Shown here piece by piece: positions 56,989-64,000 of a stretch of DNA of 64,000 nucleotides. A program made the position numbers and the translations under genes. The stretch comes from Donghicola sp041224595. Lineage in GTDB: Bacteria; Pseudomonadota; Alphaproteobacteria; Rhodobacterales; Rhodobacteraceae. The stretch is taken from contig NZ_JBGFGN010000108.1 in assembly GCF_041224595.1 (NCBI RefSeq), positions 41,925-105,924 on the forward strand. The letters are read 5' to 3'. The number at the start of each line of letters is the position of its first letter. The stretch's first letter is position 1. The notes under the pieces were generated by a model, which did no database searches, was not told the origin of the DNA, and worked only from the letters and a program-made list of their open reading frames with translations.

Positions 56989-57985
56989 CGGTGTGGCTCA
57001 TGTGGCGGGTCATCTGGCCCGCGACCGTTTGGCGGGAGTAGTCGAAGTCGTGACCCTTGGGCTTCAGTTTAATCGCCTCGCGGATCGCGTTCTCAAGGAG
57101 CACGTCGTTGTCGGACATCCGCAGGGGCGCGCGCAGGTCGGCACGATCCTCTTGGCCCAGACACATGAACAGCTCTCCGGTGCAGGTCAGGCGCACGCGG
57201 TTGCAGCTTTCGCAGAAGTTATGGGTCAGGGGTGTAATGAAGCCAATCTTCTGGCCGGTTTCCTCGATCCGGACATAGCGGGCAGGGCCGCCCGTGCGTT
57301 CGGTCAGATCGGTTAGGGTATAGCGTTCGGCCAGTTGCCGGCGCAGATCTTTGAGCGACCAGTATTGGTCGAGGCGATCCTCGTTGCCGAGATCGCCCAT
57401 GGGCATCACCTCGATCCACGTGAGGTCCATGTCGCGGCTGGCGCACCACTCCACAATGTCAAAGAGTTCAGGCTCGTTGAAACCCTTGAGCGCGACCGCA
57501 TTCAGTTTCACGCGGAGACCGGCAGCCTGTGCCGCATCGATGCCGCGCAGCACTTGGGGCAGGCGGCCCCAGCGGGTCACATCCGCGAATTTCTGTTCGT
57601 CCAGCGTATCAAGCGAGACATTCACGCGGCGCACGCCAGCGGCATACAGGTCGCCTGCGAAGCGTTCGAGCTGGGATCCGTTGGTCGTCAGGGTCAGTTC
57701 CTTGAGTGCGCCTGAGTCGAGGTGGCGCGACATGCTCTGGAAGAATTTCATGATGTCGCGGCGCACCAGCGGTTCTCCGCCGGTGATGCGCAGCTTTTCG
57801 ACGCCCATTGTGACGAATGTAGAGCACAGTCTGTCCAGTTCCTCGAGTGTGAGGAGTTCTTTCTTGGGCAGAAAGGTCATATTCTCGGCCATGCAGTACA
57901 CGCAGCGGAAATCGCAACGGTCCGTGACGGATACCCGCAGGTAAGAGATGGCGCGCTGGAATGGGTCTATCAGTGGTGCTGTCAT
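56981..57985 (-). CDS. moaA: GTP 3',8-cyclase (molybdenum cofactor synthesis)
   Basis: A radical SAM enzyme starting molybdopterin synthesis from GTP. The 334-residue product has the SAM cluster motif CDFRCVYC (Cys 24, 28, 31) and GGEPLVRRDI. The second cluster motif is FCESCNRVRLTCTGELFMCL (three Cys). The C-terminal Gly-Gly (HTGG) is needed for activity in known MoaA. No other moa genes are adjacent. A divergent lipoprotein gene lies upstream. Confidence 0.96.
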   Translation of the reverse strand: MTAPLIDPFQRAISYLRVSVTDRCDFRCVYCMAENMTFLPKKELLTLEELDRLCSTFVTMGVEKLRITGGEPLVRRDIMKFFQSMSRHLDSGALKELTLTTNGSQLERFAGDLYAAGVRRVNVSLDTLDEQKFADVTRWGRLPQVLRGIDAAQAAGLRVKLNAVALKGFNEPELFDIVEWCASRDMDLTWIEVMPMGDLGNEDRLDQYWSLKDLRRQLAERYTLTDLTERTGGPARYVRIEETGQKIGFITPLTHNFCESCNRVRLTCTGELFMCLGQEDRADLRAPLRMSDNDVLLENAIREAIKLKPKGHDFDYSRQTVAGQMTRHMSHTGG

Positions 57986-58074
57986 AAGCGTAGAACGTAG
58001 GCAGGCCGTGCGGGTTCGGCAAGGTGATTAGTTTCTTTGATAACAGAATATAAATTCGAGAGATGGAGAGCAGG

Positions 58075-58626
58075 ATGAACAGGATTTTCTGCGGGATGGT
58101 GACGCTGGTGTTATTGGCCGGCTGTTCCGCCGAGCAAATGACGGCAATGAAGGACCGAGCGGGGCAGTTCAACCCATTGCGCCGCCAGCAACAACTGGAC
58201 GCCCAAACCCAGAGTGATGCCCCGATGCAAACTGTAGCAGGGGGCATGTTGGCGCCTGCGCCCGAGGTTGAAACCAGTGTGATTTCACCGCCCGCCAATG
58301 CGCGCACCGCAGCGCAGTACGACACGGCCACGGATGCGCAAAAGACCGCGGCCCTGTCAGGCGGTGGGCAGACCGCAAGCAAGGGGCAGTTTCTGGGTAC
58401 GCAGACCGTGTCGTTGGGGGATCCCAAGGAGGCGGGCATCTGGGTCAAAACCAGCCTTGTGGACAGTGCACGCCCCGGCACCGTTAAGCTGAAAGACGGT
58501 GCGAATGTTCTGGTGGATCTGAAGCCTTTGGATGGGCCTGGGGCGGCGCAGATTTCGCTGTCGGCGCTGCGGCTGCTTGGCTTGGGCCTGACCTCTTTGC
58601 CAGAGGTCGAGATCTATACCCGCTGA
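58075..58626 (+). CDS. Lipoprotein of unknown function
   Basis: The 183-residue product has a lipoprotein signal, MNRIFCGMVTLVLLAGCSAE, with the lipobox LLAGC giving a mature Cys at residue 17. A disordered Gln/Ala-rich stretch follows (residues 40-100), then a C-terminal domain of about 75 residues (GIWVKTSLVDSARPGTVKLK, then LVDLKPLDGPG) that resembles a small beta fold. GGAGAG (58065-58070) supports the ATG at 58075. Similar proteins occur in Roseobacters; no function known to me. Confidence 0.75.
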   Translation: MNRIFCGMVTLVLLAGCSAEQMTAMKDRAGQFNPLRRQQQLDAQTQSDAPMQTVAGGMLAPAPEVETSVISPPANARTAAQYDTATDAQKTAALSGGGQTASKGQFLGTQTVSLGDPKEAGIWVKTSLVDSARPGTVKLKDGANVLVDLKPLDGPGAAQISLSALRLLGLGLTSLPEVEIYTR

Positions 58627-58633
58627 CGGTTTT

Positions 58634-58657
58634 TTGAGTATTTTTGGCAAAAAGAAG
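58634..58657 (-). repeat. Dispersed 3'-intergenic repeat, copy 3
   Basis: TTGAGTATTTTTGGCAAAAA followed by GAAG, the reverse complement of CTTCTTTTTGCCAAAAATAC. It lies between the stops of the lipoprotein gene and glmS. Confidence 0.65.
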
Positions 58658-58691
58658 GCCCCGGCGATGCGCTCGCGGGGGCCTTGGTGTT

Positions 58692-60509
58692 TTATTCGAC
58701 GGTGACCGATTTGGCGAGGTTGCGGGGTTGGTCCACGTCGGTGCCCTTGGCGATGGCGGTGTGATAGGCCAAGAGTTGCGCGGGTAGGGCATAGAGGATC
58801 GGGGTCAGAAAATCTGACACGTCGGGCATGGCGACAGAGCGCCAGATGCCGTCCTTGGCCTCTTCGATGCCTTTGTTGTCTGAAATCAGCAGAACGCGGC
58901 CGTTGCGGGCCATGACTTCTTGCATGTTCGAGACGGTCTTTTCGAAAAGGCTGTCGCGGGGGGCAAGGACCACCACCGGTACGGTTTGGTCGATCAGGGC
59001 GATGGGGCCGTGTTTCAATTCGCCCGAAGCATAGGCTTCGGCGTGAATGTAGCTGATTTCTTTGAGCTTGAGTGCGCCTTCCATGGCGAGCGGGTACATC
59101 AGGCCGCGGCCTAGGAAGAGGATGTCCGACGCTTCGGCCAATTCGTTGGCCACATCGTCAAAGCTGCTGTCCTGTCCGAGCGCGTGGTTCAGGATGCCGG
59201 GCAGAGCGCGCAGGTCGTTCAGGTGCTGCGTCAACTCCGCGTCGCTGATATGGCCACGCTGGTGGCCTGCGCGCAGGGCGAGCAGGAGCAGAACGGTCAG
59301 CTGGCACGTGAACGCCTTGGTCGAAGCGACGCCGATTTCGGTGCCCGCGAGGATGGGCAGGGCCACATCGGCTTCCCGCGCGATCGAGCTTTCGGGGACG
59401 TTGACCACCGACAGAATGGTGTCCGCTTTGCCCTTGCAATAGCGCAGGGCGGCAAGGGTGTCGGCGGTTTCGCCCGACTGGCTGACGAACAGGGCGGCGC
59501 TGCCTGCGGGCATCGGGGGTTCGCGGTAGCGGAACTCGGACGCGATGTCGATTTCGCAGGGTAGTTTGGCCAGACGTTCGAACCAGTATTTGGCGGTGAC
59601 GCACGCGTAGTAAGCGGTGCCGCAGGCGACCATCGTCATGCGCGACATTGCGGTAAAGTCTATGTCTGGCAGCACGATATCTGCGCCGTCGGTGGTCAGG
59701 TAATGGGTCAGGGCGTCGCCGATGACGATGGGCTGCTCGGCGATTTCCTTGGCCATGAAGTGACGGTGGCCGCCCTTGTCCACGCGGGCGCTGTCCATAG
59801 AGATGGTACGCATCTCGCGGTGGACCTGCTGGCCGCTGGCATCGCGGATTTCGGCGCCAGCGCGGGTGACGACGGCCCAATCGCCCTCTTCGAGATAGGT
59901 GATGCGGTTGGTCATCGGACCCAGCGCGATCGCGTCGGAGCCGACGAACATCTCGCCATCCCCGTGACCGATGGCCAGCGGCGAGCCGAGGCGGGCACAG
60001 ATCAACAGGTCTTCTTCGCCTTCGAATAGCAGGCAGAGGGCAAATGCCCCTTCTAGGCTCTGGATCGCGGATTGTGCGGCCTCGCGCGGGGATTGCCCTT
60101 GCGAGAGGTAGAGGTTCACCAAGTGGGCGATGGTCTCGGTGTCGGTGTCGGTTTCGCAGAGGATGCCGTGTTCGGACAGCTCGACGCGCAACTCGCGAAA
60201 GTTCTCGATGATGCCGTTGTGGACCACGGCCACGCGGCCCGAGCGGTGGGGGTGGGCGTTGACCACAGTGGGCGAGCCGTGGGTGGCCCAACGGGTGTGG
60301 CCAATGCCCGATTTCCCGGTCAGGGGTTCGTGGACCAGAAGGTCCGATAGGTTGACCAGCTTGCCGACCGCGCGGCGGCGGCGCAATTCGCCATCGTTGA
60401 CGGTCGCGATGCCCGCGCTGTCATAGCCGCGATATTCGAGACGGCGCAGCGCCTCGACCAGAATGGGGGCAACTTCGTGATTGCCAAGAACTCCGACGAT
60501 TCCGCACAT
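58692..60509 (-). CDS. glmS: Glutamine-fructose-6-phosphate aminotransferase
   Basis: It makes glucosamine 6-phosphate, the entry to UDP-GlcNAc. The 605-residue product has a class II glutaminase domain with Cys2 (MCGIVGVLG), WATHGSPTVVNAHPHRS and HNGIIENF. Two SIS isomerase domains follow (ACGTAYYACVTAKYWFERLA, SQSGETADTLAALR), with the typical end LAKSVTVE. Its start overlaps the glmU stop (TGATG), so glmU and glmS form an operon. No glmS ribozyme is present. Confidence 0.97.
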   Translation of the reverse strand: MCGIVGVLGNHEVAPILVEALRRLEYRGYDSAGIATVNDGELRRRRAVGKLVNLSDLLVHEPLTGKSGIGHTRWATHGSPTVVNAHPHRSGRVAVVHNGIIENFRELRVELSEHGILCETDTDTETIAHLVNLYLSQGQSPREAAQSAIQSLEGAFALCLLFEGEEDLLICARLGSPLAIGHGDGEMFVGSDAIALGPMTNRITYLEEGDWAVVTRAGAEIRDASGQQVHREMRTISMDSARVDKGGHRHFMAKEIAEQPIVIGDALTHYLTTDGADIVLPDIDFTAMSRMTMVACGTAYYACVTAKYWFERLAKLPCEIDIASEFRYREPPMPAGSAALFVSQSGETADTLAALRYCKGKADTILSVVNVPESSIAREADVALPILAGTEIGVASTKAFTCQLTVLLLLALRAGHQRGHISDAELTQHLNDLRALPGILNHALGQDSSFDDVANELAEASDILFLGRGLMYPLAMEGALKLKEISYIHAEAYASGELKHGPIALIDQTVPVVVLAPRDSLFEKTVSNMQEVMARNGRVLLISDNKGIEEAKDGIWRSVAMPDVSDFLTPILYALPAQLLAYHTAIAKGTDVDQPRNLAKSVTVE

Positions 60510-61864
60510 CAGTTGGTCTCCTTCTTGGCGGCTGCCTTTTTGGCGCGCAGCATATCCATGAGCTTGAACGCCATTTTGGGTTTGTTCACCTGTTTGGCGC
60601 GGCCAAGGGCCAGGGCACCGTCCTCCACATCCGTGGTGACGACAGAGCCGGAGCCGGTCATCGCGCCATGGCCCACGCGGACGGGGGCCACAAGCATGGT
60701 GCTGGACCCGATAAAGGCGTTTTCGCCGATCTCGGTGTGATGCTTGAAGAAGCCGTCATAGTTGCAGGTGATGGTGCCTGCGCCGATGTTGGTGCCTTTG
60801 CCGATGGTGGCGTCGCCGATGTAGGTCAGGTGATTGGCCTTGGCGCCTTCGCCGATCAAGGCGTTTTTCACCTCAACGAAGTTGCCGATATGGGCGTGTT
60901 CGCTGATTTCCGCGCCGGGGCGCAGGCGGGCGTAGGGGCCGATGATGGCGCCGCGGCTGACATGGCAGCCCTCGAGGTGGCTGAACGCGCGGATGGTTGC
61001 GCCGGATTCCACGGTCACCTCGGGGCCAAAGACCACGTTGGGTTCGATGATGGTGTCGCGGCCCACGATGGTGTCATGGGCAAAGAACACGGTTTCGGGG
61101 GCAGTCATGGTGATGCCGCTCGCCAGCATTTCCGCGCGCATTTTCGACTGGAATTCAGCCTCGGCCTCGGCCAGTTGGGCGCGGGTGTTGACGCCCATGG
61201 TCTCGGATTCCGCACAGGTTACGGCGGTCGCGCTGCGGCCCGTGTCCCACGCCAGACCCACGATGTCGGTCAGGTAATATTCGCCCGAGGCGTTGTCGTT
61301 GCCGACACGGTCGATCAGGTCAAACAGTACCTCGGCCTTGGCGCAGACCACGCCGCTGTTGCACAGGGTGACGGCGCGCTCGGCCTCGGTCGCGTCCTTG
61401 AATTCGACGATCCGCTCCAGCTTGTCGCCGTTCATCACAAGGCGTCCGTAGCGGCCGGGATCAGCAGCCTCGAAGCCCAGGATCACAACGTCATGGGCGC
61501 TGCGGGCCTCTACCATCCGTTCGATGGTGTCCGGGCTGATAAAGGGGGTGTCGCCGTATAGAACGATGGCGTCGCCGGTAAAGCCCTCTAGCGCGGGGCG
61601 GGCTTGGGCGACCGCATGGGCGGTGCCGAGCTGTTCGGTCTGTTCGGCAATCTGGATCTCGTCATCCCAGCGGCGGGCCGCCTCGGCCACCTGTGCGCCG
61701 CCATGGCCCACAACAACCACCTGCCGCTCGGGCGCCAAGGCTGCGCCGGACTTCATGGCATGGACCAATAGAGGAACGCCCGCGACCTGATGAAGGACTT
61801 TCGGAAGGTCAGAGTTCATGCGGCTGCCTTGGCCGGCTGCCAGAACAATCAGTGCGGTGGACAT
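60509..61864 (-). CDS. glmU: Bifunctional N-acetylglucosamine-1-phosphate uridyltransferase/acetyltransferase
   Basis: It acetylates glucosamine 1-phosphate and makes UDP-GlcNAc. The 451-residue product has the pyrophosphorylase domain at 1-230 (LIVLAAGQGSRMNSDLPKVL, VLYGDTPFI). A left-handed beta-helix with hexapeptide repeats follows (PNVVFGPEVTVESGATIRAF, NIGAGTITCNYDGFFKHHTE). I chose the ATG at 61864; a TTG at 61879 is in frame. It feeds the mur genes at 50-55 kb, as the next step uses UDP-GlcNAc. Confidence 0.96.
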   Translation of the reverse strand: MSTALIVLAAGQGSRMNSDLPKVLHQVAGVPLLVHAMKSGAALAPERQVVVVGHGGAQVAEAARRWDDEIQIAEQTEQLGTAHAVAQARPALEGFTGDAIVLYGDTPFISPDTIERMVEARSAHDVVILGFEAADPGRYGRLVMNGDKLERIVEFKDATEAERAVTLCNSGVVCAKAEVLFDLIDRVGNDNASGEYYLTDIVGLAWDTGRSATAVTCAESETMGVNTRAQLAEAEAEFQSKMRAEMLASGITMTAPETVFFAHDTIVGRDTIIEPNVVFGPEVTVESGATIRAFSHLEGCHVSRGAIIGPYARLRPGAEISEHAHIGNFVEVKNALIGEGAKANHLTYIGDATIGKGTNIGAGTITCNYDGFFKHHTEIGENAFIGSSTMLVAPVRVGHGAMTGSGSVVTTDVEDGALALGRAKQVNKPKMAFKLMDMLRAKKAAAKKETN

Positions 61865-61999
61865 GCAGGAGTTCCCCAATACTTAATTTTCCCTGCGTTC
61901 TACCCCCGTGGTGGATAGTCGCAAGGGGGCGCGGCATCAAAGTTCATTGCGAACCATGTCAAACAGCGGCAAGGTGCCGCCGACAGGAGACTTTGCCCG

Positions 62000-62674
62000 A
62001 TGCGTACAATCGTTTTTGATCTGGATGGCACCTTGGCCGACACAAGCGGCGATCTGATCGCGGCTGCGAATTTCTGCTTTGAGCACATGGGGGTAGGGGC
62101 ACAGCTGGACCCAGCGCTGGATCAAGCCACGGCATTTCATGGGGGCCGCGCTATGCTGCGGCTGGGGCTAGAGCGGCTGGGCCGCGCCGGTGATGAAGAC
62201 GAGGTGGATCGCCAGTACCCGCGTCTTTTGCAGGCCTATGGCGAGCGGATTGACGTTTTCACAACGCTCTACGACGGCGCGATGGAGGCCGTGGCGCGCT
62301 TCCGCGCCGCCGGCGACCGCGTGACCATTTGCACCAACAAGCCAGAGGGGCTGGCCGAAACCCTGCTCCAGCGGCTGGGCATTCGGGGCGAATTCGACCA
62401 CCTGATCGGGGCGGATACCCTGCCGGTGCGCAAACCCGATCCCGCGCCCTTGCGCGCAGCGATTGAGAATGTGGGCGGCTCGGTGGGCCGTGCGGTCCTG
62501 ATCGGGGACACCAATACCGATCGTGCTTGTGCGGCAAATCTGGGGATTCCGGTGGTTCTGGTGACCTTTGGCCCGAATGGCCCGACGGTGGCGGATCTGA
62601 ACCCAGAGGCACTGATTGGCCACTATTACGAACTTGACGCTGTCGTGGACCGCCTGATCCCGAGGGCCGCATGA
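62000..62674 (+). CDS. HAD-family phosphatase, phosphoglycolate phosphatase-like
   Basis: The 224-residue product has HAD motif I VFDLDGTLADT (both Asp), motif II in ICTNKPEG, the Lys in VRKPDPAP, and motif III GDTNTDRACAAN. The helical cap at residues 15-85 resembles Gph (phosphoglycolate phosphatase), but substrates of HAD enzymes cannot be set by sequence alone. It is divergent from glmU. Its stop overlaps the aminotransferase start (ATGA), so the two may act on related substrates; that is inference. Confidence 0.85.
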   Translation: MRTIVFDLDGTLADTSGDLIAAANFCFEHMGVGAQLDPALDQATAFHGGRAMLRLGLERLGRAGDEDEVDRQYPRLLQAYGERIDVFTTLYDGAMEAVARFRAAGDRVTICTNKPEGLAETLLQRLGIRGEFDHLIGADTLPVRKPDPAPLRAAIENVGGSVGRAVLIGDTNTDRACAANLGIPVVLVTFGPNGPTVADLNPEALIGHYYELDAVVDRLIPRAA

Positions 62675-63870
62675 CCGAGGTCTTCACTGGTTCCTTCACC
62701 CAGCAAGAGCCCATCAGCGACGAGGGTATCGCTGCCGCAGTCGAGGTCATGCGCCACGGGCGTTTGCACCGCTACAACACCGCTGCAGAGGAAATTTCCC
62801 ATACCGCCCTTTTGGAAGAGGAATTCGCGGCTTTCACCGGGGCGAAATACGCGCTGGCCGTGGCATCCGGGGGCTACGCCATCGGGGCGGCCCTGCGTGC
62901 AGCGGGCGTCCAGCATGGCGACCGCGTCCTGACCAACGCCTTTACTCTGGCGCCGGTGCCGGGGGCGATTGCCTCGGTCGGGGGCATCCCCGATCTGGTC
63001 GAAGTGACCGAGGATCTGGTGATCGACCTCGACCATCTGGAAGCCAAGGCCGCGACCGGACAGTCGAAGTATCTGCTCCTCAGCCACATGCGCGGGCACA
63101 TCTGCGACATGGACCGGCTGATGGCGATCTGCAACGCCCAAGGGATCAAGGTCATCGAGGATTGCGCCCACACGATGGGTGCGACCTTCAAAGGCATCCA
63201 AAGCGGTCGCCACGGCCTGATCGGCTGCTACTCCACCCAGACCTACAAGCATATGAACTCTGGCGAAGGCGGCTTTCTGGTCACCGATGACGCCGAAACC
63301 ATGGCCCGCGCGATCATCCTGTCGGGCTCCTATATGCTCTACGAACGCCACCGCGCTGCTCCGCCGCCCGAGGTCTTTGAACGGGTCAAATACGTCACTC
63401 CCAATATCTCGGGCCGGATGGACAATCTGCGCGCGGCGATCCTGCGCCCGCAGATCGCGACCTTGCAAGAAAGAATCGACGGCTGGAACGCCCGCTACGC
63501 CCGCGTGGAAGAGGGCCTGTCGAACTGCCCCGGCCTGCGGACCATCCGTCACCACGCCGATGCGGTGCAAGTTGGGTCCTCGATCCAGTTTCTGCTATCG
63601 GACTGGCCAGCTGAAAAAGTCACAGGCCTCCTGTCCCGCTGCACCAACCGAGGTGTGGAACTAAAATGGTTTGGGAAAGCAGAACCCGTCGCCTTCACCA
63701 GCCGATACGACAGCTGGCAGTACTTCGATGCCGAAAAGCTGCCCAAAACCGACCGCGTCCTTGCGGGCCTGATCGACATGCGCTTGCCGCTAACCTTCAG
63801 CTTGTCAGGATGCGACCTGATCGCTCGGATTATCCGCGAAGAGGTCTCGATCCTGCATCAGGCAAGGTGA
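62671..63870 (+). CDS. DegT/DnrJ/EryC1/StrS-family aminotransferase
   Basis: A PLP enzyme of the sugar aminotransferase group, 399 residues. The expected features are present: ALAVASGGYAIGAALRAAGV near the N terminus, VIEDCAHTMGATFKG (Asp holds the PLP ring), and the Schiff-base lysine in YSTQTYKHMNSGEGGFL. PNISGRMDNLRAAILRPQ follows. Family members aminate keto-sugars for surface glycans or antibiotics; the substrate here is not determined. The gene overlaps the HAD phosphatase by 4 bp. Confidence 0.88.
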   Translation: MTEVFTGSFTQQEPISDEGIAAAVEVMRHGRLHRYNTAAEEISHTALLEEEFAAFTGAKYALAVASGGYAIGAALRAAGVQHGDRVLTNAFTLAPVPGAIASVGGIPDLVEVTEDLVIDLDHLEAKAATGQSKYLLLSHMRGHICDMDRLMAICNAQGIKVIEDCAHTMGATFKGIQSGRHGLIGCYSTQTYKHMNSGEGGFLVTDDAETMARAIILSGSYMLYERHRAAPPPEVFERVKYVTPNISGRMDNLRAAILRPQIATLQERIDGWNARYARVEEGLSNCPGLRTIRHHADAVQVGSSIQFLLSDWPAEKVTGLLSRCTNRGVELKWFGKAEPVAFTSRYDSWQYFDAEKLPKTDRVLAGLIDMRLPLTFSLSGCDLIARIIREEVSILHQAR

Positions 63871-63878
63871 GACTCCGG

Positions 63879-63906
63879 CTTCTTTTTGCCGGAAATACTC
63901 CGGGGG
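63879..63906 (+). repeat. Dispersed 3'-intergenic repeat, copy 4
   Basis: CTTCTTTTTGCCGGAAATAC followed by TCCGGGGG, 8 bp after the aminotransferase stop. Confidence 0.65.
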
Positions 63907-63927
63907 TGAATTGGCCATCGGCCAAGA

Positions 63928-63950
63928 GGGGGCAGCGCCCCCTTTTTCTT
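63928..63950 (+). terminator. Terminator downstream of the aminotransferase gene
   Basis: GGGGGC / GCCCCC stem around AGC, followed by TTTTTCTT; an additional GGCC-ATC-GGCC hairpin lies just upstream. Confidence 0.7.
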
Positions 63951-64000
63951 TTCCCGCAGCGCGCTGCGCGCGGATGGGGGGGGTGCCCCCACAACCCCGT

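Overview
This is a chromosomal window from an alphaproteobacterium of the Rhodobacterales, most likely the Roseobacter group. The evidence is the gene content and order (ribBA-ribH-nusB, rluD-rpoH, hisB-hisH-hisA-hisF-hisE, mraZ to mraY), GTTC-N7-GTTC LexA boxes, a tRNA-His without an encoded G-1, and a DUF1127 gene followed by anti-Shine-Dalgarno hairpin RNAs next to mraZ. No prophage, insertion sequence, CRISPR array or rRNA gene was seen.

Region by region. 1-5.5 kb: the end of a capsule (KpsS-like) gene, riboflavin genes ribE, ribBA and ribH with an MBL hydrolase and a sulfotransferase between ribE and ribBA, then nusB. 5.6-18.4 kb: a small membrane protein, the LexA-box gene mmcB, tRNA-His, an ammonium transporter, rluD, rpoH, an oxidoreductase, the peptidase PepF, a DNA ligase/exonuclease pair, a lysophospholipase and an SCP2 protein. 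18.4-33.7 kb: a TPR protein, a SUV3-like helicase, an S4 protein, fdxA, carD, cobS/cobT, a KefB-type antiporter, a large envelope protein with GspL/PilP-like ends, a SIMPL protein, a glycosyltransferase-like protein, tRNA-Tyr, rlmB and a zinc-ribbon protein that appears to start at ATT. 33.7-41.3 kb: the his genes, two identical tRNA-Gly genes and pyruvate carboxylase. 41.7-44.2 kb: uvrD with its own LexA box.

44.2-46.4 kb is the most unusual part. A DUF1127 gene is followed on the minus strand by an array of hairpins with a nearly invariant loop (RNA sense UCUCCUCCUCCCU). This matches the CcsR/cuckoo small RNAs of Rhodobacter and ends in a terminator hairpin that carries the same loop. Next comes about 1.46 kb without a credible gene. 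It holds 11 GANTC (CcrM) sites within 590 bp, three perfect TTATCCACA DnaA boxes, a 14-bp palindrome, repeated TGGGAA motifs and AT-rich segments, and so resembles a replication origin. It runs into the mraZ leader, which has period-10 MraZ-like boxes and a strong terminator in the position of the Rhodobacter sRNA UpsM.

46.4-55.6 kb: the division and cell wall cluster mraZ, rsmH, ftsL, ftsI, murE, murF, mraY and, after an internal terminator, murD. The remaining dcw genes are not here. 55.5-64 kb: a ParB-fold-like protein, a GFA-family protein, moaA, a lipoprotein, glmS-glmU (UDP-GlcNAc supply), a HAD phosphatase and a DegT-family aminotransferase.
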